Positions 55,060 to 64,000 of a DNA stretch of 64,000 nucleotides are shown piece by piece; positions within the stretch are counted from its first letter, which is position 1; every line of letters starts with the position of its first letter. The notes below the pieces were generated by a model. That model was not told where the DNA came from, made no database searches, and saw only the letters and a program-made list of their open reading frames with translations. The translations under genes were made by a program, and so were the position numbers. Source of the stretch: Meghimatium bilineatum (taxonomy: Eukaryota; Mollusca; Gastropoda; Stylommatophora; Philomycidae); contig CM067309.1 in NCBI GenBank assembly GCA_034231615.1, forward strand, positions 32,910,088 through 32,974,087, in the 5' to 3' direction.

Positions 55060-58000
55060 GAAATATATAGGAAAATATAATTAAAACTTGTGACCACAAA
55101 CTATACATTTTTTTGTTCATGAAGACAAGACACATCTATTGTTCCCATTTCTGTAATTTTCAGAAGTGCCCACAACTAATTAATTTTAAAAAATGGCAGC
55201 TAAGTAGCATATTTGAAATATAAAAATTAATTATATACCAGTCAGACAGTTCCTCTTTTGCCAAGTTTGGCACATAGCTCGAATGTCATAGTTTTCCAAG
55301 CCTGTCTGTCAGTTGCCAAGGATTGCAGATCTTGTGCGTTTATGCCTGTTGATTTTAATTCATTCATAAATGTTCTTCTGAGCGTTGTTTTTGGTCTTCC
55401 CTGTTTTTTTTTCTCGTCTGGTGTCCACATGAAGGTTTGTCATGGAATTCTGTCTTCCTTCATTCTAAGTATATGGCCGATAATGTCCAGTGGCATTTTC
55501 TGATGATGTTTGTCACATATTCTTGTTTTGTCTCTTCTCTTAGTATGTTGTTTGATTTGAAATCTTTCCCATTAATATTTGTAATGTTTCTTAGGCATTT
55601 ATTCTTGAAGGCAACTAACTTCTATTAACTAAATTATTGTGGTAGATTTTCAACTTTCACATCCATATGTCAATGATGGAATCACACTTGCATTGAATTA
55701 TATACAGTATAATTATATTTAAATACCACATAATATATATATATTTGTGATGGCAAAGGCAAGACGCATCTGTTGATCCTATTTCTATAATATTATATGC
55801 GCGCATAACTAATTAATATTTAAAATGGCAACAAATTAGCATAATGAAAATAAATTATCAAACTATTGAATGTAATTAAATACCACAGAAATTACATATA
55901 TTTGTATTGACAAAGGCAAGACACATCTGTTGATCCTATTTCTATAATTTTCAGGTGTGCGCAGAACTAATTAATATTAAAAATTGCAGCAAATTCACAT
56001 AATTAAAATGAAAATAAATTATCAAACTATTTAATATAATTAAATACCACAGAAATTATATATATTTGTATTGGCAAAGGCAAGACGCATCTGTTGATCC
56101 TATTTCTATAATTTTCAGGTGTGCGCAGAACTAATTAATATTAAAAATGGAAGCAAATTAACATAATCAAAATGAAAATAAATTATCAGACTTGAATATA
56201 ATTAAATAACACAGAAAGTATATATATTTGTGTTGGCAAATGCAAGGCACATCTGTTGATCCTATTTCTATAATTGTATGTGCGCTCATAACTAATTAAT
56301 ATTAAAAATGGCAACAAAAAACATTATGAAAATAAATTATCAAACTGTTCAATATAATTAAATACCACAGCAATTATATATATATTTGTGTTGGCAAAGG
56401 CAATACGCATCTGTTGATCCTTTTTCTATAATTTTTAGCTGCGCGCAGAATTAATATTAATAATGGCAGCAAATTAGCCTAATTAAACAAATTATCAAAC
56501 TATTGAATATAATTAAATACTACAGAAATTATATATATTTGTATTGGCAAAGGCAAGACGCATCTATTGATCCTTTTTCTATAATTTTTAGCTGCGCGCA
56601 GAATTAATATTAATAATGGCAGCAAATTAGCCTAATTAAACAAATTATCAAACTATTGAATATAATTAAATACTACAGAAATTATATATATTTGTATTGG
56701 CAAAGGCAAGACGCATCTGTTGATCCTATTTCTATAATTTTCAGGTGTGTGCAGAACTAATTAATATTAAAAATGGAAGCAAATTAACATAATTAAAATG
56801 AAAATAAATTATCTGACTATTGAATATAATTAAATAACACAGAAAGTATATATATTTGTGTTGGCAAAGGCAAGGCGCATCTGTTGATCCTATTTCTATA
56901 ATTTTTAGGTGTACGCATAACTAATTAATATTAAAAATGGCAACAAATTAGCATAATGAAAATAAATTATCAAACTGTTGAATATAATTAAATACCACAG
57001 CAATTACCGTATGTATATTTGTGTTGGCAAAGGCAAATCTGTTGATTCTATTTCTATAATTTTTAGGTGCCCGTAGAATTAATATTAATAATGGCAGCAA
57101 ATTAGCCTAATTAAACAAATTATTAAACTATTGAATATAATTAAATACTACAGAAATTATATATATTTGTATTGGCAAAGGCAAGACGCATCTGTTGATC
57201 CTATTTCTATAATTTTCAGGTGTGTGCAGAACTAATTAATATTAAAAATGGAAGCAAATTAACATAATTAAAATGAAAATAAATTATCAGACTATTGAAT
57301 ATAATTAAATAACACAGAAAGTATATATATTTGTGTTGGCAAAGGCAAGGCACATCTGTTGATCCTATTTCTATTATTGTATGTGCGCTCATAACTAATT
57401 AATATTAAAAATGGCAACAAATTAACATAATGAAAATAAATTTTCAAACTGTTGAATATAATTAGATACCACAGCAATTATATATATATTTGTGTTGGCA
57501 AAGGCAATACGAAACTGTTGATCCTATTTCTATAAATTTTAGGTGTACGCAGAATAAATTAACATTAACAATGGCAGCAAATTAGCATAATTAAAATGAA
57601 AATAAATTATCAAACTATTTAATATAATTAAATACCACAGAAATTATATACATTTGTATTGGCAAAGGCAAGACACATCTGTTGATCCTATTTCTATAAT
57701 TTTCAGGTTTGCGCAGAACTAATTAATATTAAAAAATGGAAGCAAATTAACATAATTAAAATGAAAATAAATTATCAGACTATTGAATATAATTAAATAA
57801 CACAGAAAGTATATATATTTGTGTTGGCAAAGGCCCTATTTCTATAAATTTTAGGTGTACGCAGAATAAATTAACATTAACAATGGCAGCAAATTAGCAT
57901 AATTAAAATGAAAATAAATTATCAAACTATTTAATATAATTAAATACCACAGAAATTATATATATTTGTATTGGCAAAGGCAAGACGCATCTGTTGATCC

Positions 58001-58650
58001 TATTTCTATAATTTTTAGGTGCACGCAGAATTAATATTAATAATGGCAGCAAATTTGCCTAATTAAATAAATTATCAAACTATTGAATATAATTAAATAC
58101 TACAGAAATTATATATATTTGTATTGGCAAAGGCAAGACGCATCTGTTGATTCTATTTATATAATTTTTAGGCGCGCGCAGAACTAATTAGCATGAAAAA
58201 TGAAAGCAAATTAGCCATATTAAAGTGAAAATAAATTATTAAAATATTGAATATAATTAAATACCACAGAAACTATATATTTTCATGGATGCAAAAACAA
58301 GACACATCTATTGGTTACATATCTCTAATTTTAATGCACAAAAAAATAATTACTAGTAAAAATGACAGCTAATTAGCATAATTAGAATGAAATTAAATTA
58401 TATAATATAATATAATACCACAGAAAATGTATATGTTTGTGTTCGCAAAGGCAAGACAGAACTGTTGATTACATTGTGCTAATCTTCAGATGAATTTAGG
58501 GCTAATTTAAGTCAAAATGGCGGTAAATTTGCATAACTAATATTGCATCAGATAGTCTAATTATAAAATATTTCCATTATTTCCAATATAATATTCCACA
58601 ATATATACATTTTTGTGTTTGGAAAAACTTGACAAATCTGCTGGTTTTTG
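55060..58650. repeat. AT-rich satellite array, about 20 units of 150-170 bp
   Basis: The unit core is TTGGCAAAGGCAAGACGCATCTGTTGATCC, a pyrimidine tract TTTCTATAATTTTCAG, TAATTAATATTAAAAATGG and GAATATAATTAAATACCACAG. Anchors lie near 55122, 55750, 55908, 56074, 56235, 56394, 56545, 56699, 56862, 57026, 57172, 57337, 57498, 57661, 57827, 57972, 58124, 58289, 58446 and 58621. Edge units are the most diverged. Units near 56235 and 57337 share private variants (TTGTATGTGCGCTCATAAC), hinting at a higher-order period of about seven units. Confidence 0.92.
55239..55695 (-). mobile_element. LINE 3' end, family E, inserted in the satellite
   Basis: Flanked by AATTATATAC at 55229-55238 and 55696-55705. 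Minus-strand K-K-Q-G-R-P-K-T-T-L-R-R-T-F-M-N-E-L, then A-T-D-R-Q-A-W-K-T-M and F-E-L-C-A-K-L-G-K-R-G-T-V. Satellite sequence continues on both sides. Confidence 0.9.
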
Positions 58651-58812
58651 TTATATTCAACCAAAGCAAATTAATATTCAAAAAAGCTAATTTACATAAT
58701 TAAAATTCATTTTAATATAGGATCGTTAAATGTCCTTGTTATTTATGATAAAATTAAATTGTTTCTGTGCTTCAAATGTGACAAAACTTTCATGGATTAT
58801 GTGTTTAGTTAG

Positions 58813-58860
58813 GTTTGTGAACAGCTTGTGTGGAGGAATACTATTCATATACTTCTACTG
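58813..58860 (+). CDS. Possible exon of an unassigned gene
   Basis: Between a TTAG and a good GTAAGT donor. It reads F-V-N-S-L-C-G-G-I-L-F-I-Y-F-Y plus two bases; together with the next candidate exon the joint codon is TGG. Hydrophobic. Weak evidence, no family recognised. Confidence 0.2.
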
Positions 58861-59441
58861 GTAAGTAGATCTTCTATTTTTGCTGTATTATTTCTTCCCC
58901 AACCCCATATACATATAGTTAAGTAATTGGTAGCATTATTGTGCAGTCATGTTCTAGGAATAATAGGTGAACAATTTGTGGGAAAAAAAATTAGTACCAA
59001 GAGTAACTTGTCAGATAGTGCCTTGTAACCTAAGTCAGATTATGTGATTATGAGCTTCATTTCCATGTTCTTAGGCCTGGAAAACATTCTAATCCCCAAC
59101 ACCACCCCTCCCAACAACGGGGTTGCATGTTCCATTAGATCATCTATGGGCCTCTTGTCAGCCATTACATTTATGAAATTATATTTCTAAATAACTTTTT
59201 TAACAAAAGAAAAAACATGTTCACTATGCAGATAGATACCAACCAGGATCATTAAGCCTAGTTATTTACTGTAGCCATAGTGATGATTGTGCAATTGCAT
59301 GACATGCTTACTCCGGTACAGTAGACCCTCCAATATAATATATTATTCTATACAACACACCTATCTTCTAGTTCACACATCTGTCTTCTAGTTCACACTA
59401 CTGTTTTCTAGCTCACAAAGTTGTGTTTTTTCTCAAAACAG

Positions 59442-59554
59442 GATACTGAAGCTTAAAATTTACTTATTCAAACTTGAAGAACAAAGTGGAGTCAGGAAAG
59501 CAACTTTAGACAGACTGATTATCCAGCTGAATAAACATGTCCCTCAAACACTTG
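59442..59554 (+). CDS. Possible exon of an unassigned gene
   Basis: A strong acceptor (TTGTGTTTTTTCTCAAAACAG) and GTAATG donor bound 113 bp open in one frame: I-L-K-L-K-I-Y-L-F-K-L-E-E-Q-S-G, then R-K-A-T-L-D-R-L-I-I-Q-L-N-K-H-V-P-Q. It reads like real protein and is not an evident transposon. No family recognised. Confidence 0.35.
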
Positions 59555-59664
59555 GTAATGCTGTTGTCTCACTTTTCATGTTTATTTGATCACATGAATA
59601 TATTGTTGTTGTCTTCATCCTTGTCACACTACAGCAATTATATTTCATATACTATATATTAATC

Positions 59665-59820
59665 CTTCTTCTTCAGCATTCATTCTCAAACTCCTGCTGG
59701 ATCCCTCTTTTAGCAGGATCATTGTCCTACTAGATATCTAGCAGAATGTAATCCAGAGAAAGGAAATGCATTGTGTCGCCGTTTTATTTGCGCCAATGGC
59801 CTGACACACCCATTTTCAGC
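59665..59820 (-). repeat. SINE-like repeat, family S (3' part, variant)
   Basis: CTTCTTCAGCATTCATTCTC, AGCAGGATCATTGTCCTACT and TGGCCTGACACACCC; same subfamily as 32470 and 35925. Confidence 0.72.
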
Positions 59821-59925
59821 AGAATGACTGCATTTCACTAAACCAGTTAAAGGAGGAACACTGGCCTACAGAGACGGAAATCCACAGAAAGCTGTTAATT
59901 AATTTTGGCAGACCATCTGACTGAG
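59815..59925 (+). mobile_element. LINE fragment, family F
   Basis: L-N-Q-L-K-E-E-H-W-P-T-E-T-E-I-H-R-K matches the family F C-terminus (L-N-Q-L-R-E-E-H). Confidence 0.65.
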
Positions 59926-60144
59926 TTGGCAGACCTATCATTGTACCCACTATATATAGATTGTAGATCGTTCTGATGTTATGGGTCCAGTGGAAACAGA
60001 ATACTGTAACCCAATAAGACAATCTATGGAAAGCCCACTGATATAGAAAACAGTCAGTGAATTGTTAGTGGAGAGGTTGCAGCATTTGTGACGTGGAGGA
60101 ATTGGGTGCCATGCTTATCCATGTGTGTTTGTACAATAGTGCCA

Positions 60145-60270
60145 TGCCGTTATTACTCATCATTTTTGTTGTGTGTGTATTCTTGATAAAGGCCTTTTGG
60201 GCAAAATCTCTGCTTGTGTGTGTTTTTATATGTGTTTCCAGTGATTAGCAAAACATCATTACACTGTTCC
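60145..60270 (+). repeat. Dispersed repeat with TTGATAAAGGCC..GGGCAAAAT motif
   Basis: Plus-strand copy of the repeat seen at 11180-11350 and 30380-30540. Confidence 0.45.
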
Positions 60271-60534
60271 AAGCTTTGCCTGTTAGATTTAATTTTACTG
60301 CAGTCAGTACATATTATCGATCTTATCCATGTGTGGTAATGTTGTACTACACATACATGATTGATGAACACAGATAATATGGAACAATGGAAAAACCAAC
60401 CTTTAAATGAATCAACTATCAAATAAAGCCAGGGAGGATGATATTGTGTTCCCAGATGGATCTCTTCATGGTGGTGAGAAATATGTTATATAGGACAGAG
60501 GTTTTGATTCTCCATGTGTTGAAGTCTGCTGCCT

Positions 60535-61245
60535 GCAGTTTTAGTTCTTGCAGCCTGTTATTTCCCCTTCTTTAAGCGTGGTGTTCTTTAGGGTTGATTT
60601 ATGCCTTCGCTTTCTTTTACCCTCAGTTGTCCACATAATGGTTTGTTGGTTTATTCTCTTTTCATCTAGTCTTAAAATGTAACCCAGGTATTTCCATCTG
60701 TGTTTTCTTATGATGTTTGAAACATATTCTTTGTGTGCTTTGTTTCTTAAATCACTATTTGTGACGAAATCGCTCCATTTTATGTTCATCCGTTTCCGGA
60801 GACATTTGTTTTTGGAGCTGTTTAATTTTTGTTCTGTTGCTTGAGTTGATTTCCAGCTTTCTCTTCCATACATTAGTACTGAGACAATACAGGAGTGAAT
60901 AGCTTTAGCTTGGTGTTTCTTCCTAGATCTTTTGATTTCCAGATATTAGTTTAGCGAATGTGCTAGCTGCAACTGCTATGCGTGTATTTGTTTCTTTCAT
61001 TGAGTCTGCGTAAGCAAACATTTGGCTACCCAAGTAATTAAAGTTGGAGGCTTTTTCCAGTATTTGGTTGTTTACTGAGATGTTTTTTGTTGAACTGGTA
61101 AGTTCCATGATGTTTGATTTATCTGAGAGAAATCTGGCTTGTGGTTTATTATAACTATTGATATTAAGAGTTCTCACAGAGCACAATGGGAAATACAGAA
61201 TAATTGCTTCCAGTATGATGATGGGGGTTGAGGTCAATACTATAA
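60535..61245 (-). mobile_element. LINE remnant, family E (RT thumb and C-terminus)
   Basis: Minus-strand I-L-E-K-A-S-N-F-N-Y-L-G-S-Q (60923-61237), then K-H-R-W-K-Y-L-G-Y-I-L-R-L-D-E-K-R and K-R-K-R-R-H-K-S-T-L-K-N-T-T (60541-60873). RTE/CR1-like order. Confidence 0.82.
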
Positions 61246-61615
61246 GTCTTTAATGCTTCATGGTTTACAACTTGTCTGTGATAGCTGCTCCTTTTGACAA
61301 TATGCGAATGAATGAAATATTAGGAACATCCATTGTCAAAACTATAACTATTTCTAAACTTCTTGGATTCATGTGAGTCTATTGCCCTGGGTGTGCTGAC
61401 ATTCGTAGTAATGAGAGAGCAGGCAGACTTGCATCTGTGAATTTAAGATAGACACTGGTGGTGTACTGAAGTTTGTGGTCACTTGCTGGAGTTGACACTG
61501 GGATAGATGAGGTACCCAGGAGGTATCCATGCTGTATCCATGGAAATTCAGTATTATTTATGGTATAAATAGAACTGAGAACAAGTCGAGTAGAATTAAT
61601 TCTTAATTCTGTTCT

Positions 61616-61830
61616 AGCAGCACCGAATCGCTTTGCAACACAAGTAAACAGGTTTTCCATACTTGACCAAACACATCCCCAAAAAAAGATTTGGCTTGTC
61701 AAGACTTTCAGCCTGTGTACTCAAGTCACTGAGAACAGACCAATCGAAACAAGGACTATTACAACATTAATGAACATCCCATACAAGTATTAAAGTATCC
61801 TCAGGAACACAAACACAGAACATGCATATT
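61616..61830 (-). repeat. SINE-like repeat, family I (left arm of an inverted pair)
   Basis: Reverse complement of 61965-62200: GTTTTCCATACTTGACCAA, ACTTTCAGCCTGTGTACTCAAG and AAGTATTAAAGTATCCTCAGG. CAATTCCCGTCAGCTGTAAG follows it at 61837 in the opposite orientation, so the rearrangement is not a simple inversion. Confidence 0.8.
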
Positions 61831-61964
61831 CATACAATTCCCGTCAGCTGTAAGAATTATTTTCATTTATCCTCATGTTACTTACTTTAATTTACTTGTT
61901 ATAAGATATTATTTGAAGCAACATTGTTCTGTCTCCATATCATTTCTGTTTACAAGAAGGCCTT

Positions 61965-62260
61965 TAGGTCCTTGTGTATGAATATGCATGTTCTGTATTT
62001 GTGTTCCTGAGGATACTTTAATACTTGTACGGGATGTTCGTTAATGTTGTAATAGTCCTTGTTTCGATTGGTCTATTCTCAGTGACTTGAGTACACAGGC
62101 TGAAAGTCTTGACCACGCCACCTCTTTTTTGGGGATGTGGTTGGTCAAGTACGGAAAACCTGTTTACTTGTGTTGCAAAGCGATTCGGTGCTGCTAGAAC
62201 AGACCTGGTTCAATTCCCGTCAGCTGTAAGAATTATTTTCATTTATCCTCATGCTTCCTA
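61965..62260 (+). mobile_element. SINE-like repeat, family I (right arm)
   Basis: Contains GGGGATGTGGTTGGTCAAG (weak A box) and GGTTCAATTCC at 62207-62217 (perfect B box), as in tRNA-derived SINEs. Confidence 0.72.
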
Positions 62261-62514
62261 CTTGAACTTACGAGTAGAATTAAGAGTGTTTATCCAGCTA
62301 GCTAACCATGGGGACTATCAGCATGTATATCCTTTGACATCAGCTGAGGGAGATGGAGAACTGTGGGTTTGCTGGAAGTACAATGACATGGGTTAACCAA
62401 TAACTTCTTTTATTTGACATTTCTTTAGCAGAACATCATCAAGCACTGCTACTCTCAATTCTGTGCAACCATCATAATTCCTCCAGTGTCATATTAAGGA
62501 GGTCCTTTTCTTCT

Positions 62515-62775
62515 GTGCTCTTACACAAACTCCTTCAGATTAACAAGATGTAGTCCAGAGAATGGAATGCACTGTGTCATGGCTTGCAGATTGGCAATGG
62601 TATCTGGGCCATTTGACCTGACACATTTGATTTTAGCGTGGCTTCTGCATCACTTGACCCTCTAAGGGATGTGACGGCCAACTCCATCCCCAAAAACCTG
62701 AGGTACCTCTTACGACATGCATGGCATGTAACAGTGTCACTATTATTTTATCCCCTTTCAGACCGGGTGAAGAAG
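62515..62775 (-). repeat. SINE-like repeat, family S, near full length
   Basis: AACAAGATGTAGTCCAGAGA, TGACCTGACACATTTGATTT, ACTCCATCCCCAAAAACC and CATGCATGGCATGTAACAG. Confidence 0.8.
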
Positions 62776-62829
62776 ATCTTTTGCCAGAATCTTATTTGCC
62801 TATTCATTTATTACTACAGATTAACCACC

Positions 62830-63890
62830 ATCTTCTATGAGATTTCTGCTTAATCTCCCCAGCATTAGGGTGTGACATTAGGTAGCACAAGTTAGGTCAT
62901 ACCTTTAAGTGACAGAATACAACCACTGCCAATTACACCTTCGTCTAGATAAGTCAAAGGGAAAACGAATCAAGCGTAGAAGGCCATGGATGGCAGAGAC
63001 TAAAGACACACTGCGAAGAGTATGTGAATTGGAAGAAATAGGAAAGGGCAGTGAAGGGTGGAGGTAGACACTGAGAAGAAATCATTGACTAAAGTAATAA
63101 TACAACTAGATAAAGCGTGTTGAAAATGGAAGGGTGTCAGGGCCCAGGTGACAGTGCATGAACTCGCCTAGTTACACTCGAAACCACAAGACATGATTAT
63201 ATACACAGATGGCTCCATTAACAGAAACACAAATAAAAGCGGTTGGGGTTTTGTTGCCTACAGAAACGGCGTGAAGTTGGTTGAGAAATCTTCAGCATAT
63301 TCCACTGTCACATTGAGCATGAAGATGGAGATAGAGAGAGTTATAGCAGCACTTAATTGGTTGATAACTGATACATCAACACACTTGGCAATACTCACAG
63401 ACCCGCAAAGCATGCTGCGATGCTGCACAAGATAGAAAAGTTCATGCTGAGAAAAGAATGGTGGGACTCATTTAACAACGCAGTTGTCCAGAGTATTACA
63501 TGGATATACTGCCCTGGTCATGCTGGAGTCAGAGAAAACGAGAGAACCGACTTATTGACAGGCAATACGGCGATATATGGCACAGTGCTGAGAAGAGATA
63601 AAGCAGACTTGATGAAGGCTGTAATAAATTCATTTCAAGATGAAGATGATGTCAATGAGGCTGAGAATGTACACATACAGAGAATGAATATTAGAAATGG
63701 GAGTATCTAGGGGTGAGGGAAGGAAAAGTAAATTTTTTGTAAAGTCCTGAAGATCACATGATCAACACCTGACCTGGACTCTGAGTCTACATACACTAGG
63801 ATGACAGCTAGAACGGAGGGAAGAGCACTTATTGGAATGCCCCGCATGCTGTGAAGCCAGTTTCTAATCAAGAACCCCCACTTGTCAATA
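62830..63890 (+). mobile_element. LINE remnant, family A/G (RNase H to 3' end)
   Basis: Plus strand: F-L-L-N-L-P-S near 62845; R-P-W-M-A-E-T-K-D-T near 62980. RNase H follows: I-I-Y-T-D-G-S-I, S-M-K-M-E-I, L-T-D-P-Q-S and Y-C-P-G-H-A-G-V-R-E-N-E-R-T-D, so the active-site acids are conserved. It ends V-H-I-Q-R-M and C-P-A-C-C near 63840. Three frames are needed; stops are present. Confidence 0.87.
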
Positions 63891-64000
63891 TTTGATGTAA
63901 GTAACACTGAAGCTTAACACATTTTGAAATGTTTGGTATTTTCTATGTCCCTTTTTGTATTATTAAAGTAAGTGTTAAATATCTGCACTGAATGAATCAT

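Larger units (their letters stand above)
58651..59660. other. Mostly unannotated, apart from two possible exons
   Basis: No repeat family recognised; the lowest repeat density outside UFD1, so a candidate location for an undetected gene. Confidence 0.4.

Overview
This window looks like genomic DNA from an animal, probably a marine invertebrate; a lophotrochozoan such as a mollusc or annelid is my best guess, and I cannot name the species. It is AT-rich and intron-rich, has no operons, and is saturated with degraded transposons (at least seven LINE families, several SINE families, piggyBac-, pogo- and Tigger-type DNA elements), minisatellites and one satellite array.

The one gene I can establish is UFD1, the p97/VCP-NPL4 ubiquitin cofactor, on the minus strand. 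Its coding exons are too short to appear as long open frames. I assembled ten of them from conserved peptides, canonical splice sites and matching codon phases: 39501-39615, 38541-38573, 35479-35600, 32187-32317, 28690-28762, 26359-26427, 23593-23667, 20904-20942, 18859-18950 and 16940-17090 (stop at 16940). With a first exon that supplies only the ATG (best candidate 43637), the product is 300 aa, close to the usual length of the family. Both p97-binding SHP boxes are present.

Layout. 1-16,250: nested LINE and SINE remnants, a 1.34-kb GC-rich retroposed element with a 13-bp target duplication (6338-7675), a 51/60-bp minisatellite (15,013-15,780) and two tRNA-derived SINEs. 16,256-16,670: a long inverted repeat just past the UFD1 stop codon. 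16,900-43,800: UFD1, whose introns carry at least eight minisatellites, two piggyBac-type MITEs, a pogo transposon remnant, Tigger-like MITEs and many LINE 3' ends. 43,800-49,700: the best-preserved LINEs, an antisense RT-RNase H element head-to-head with an endonuclease-RNase H element that lacks its reverse transcriptase. 50,600-54,000: a local duplication of about 0.9-1.1 kb. 54,000-54,475: a GC-rich block of unknown identity. 55,060-58,650: a satellite of about 160 bp per unit, interrupted by a LINE. 58,650-64,000: possible unassigned exons and further LINE/SINE remnants.

All positions and translations were read by eye. Family names for mobile elements are inferred from recognisable motifs and have not been checked by a search.
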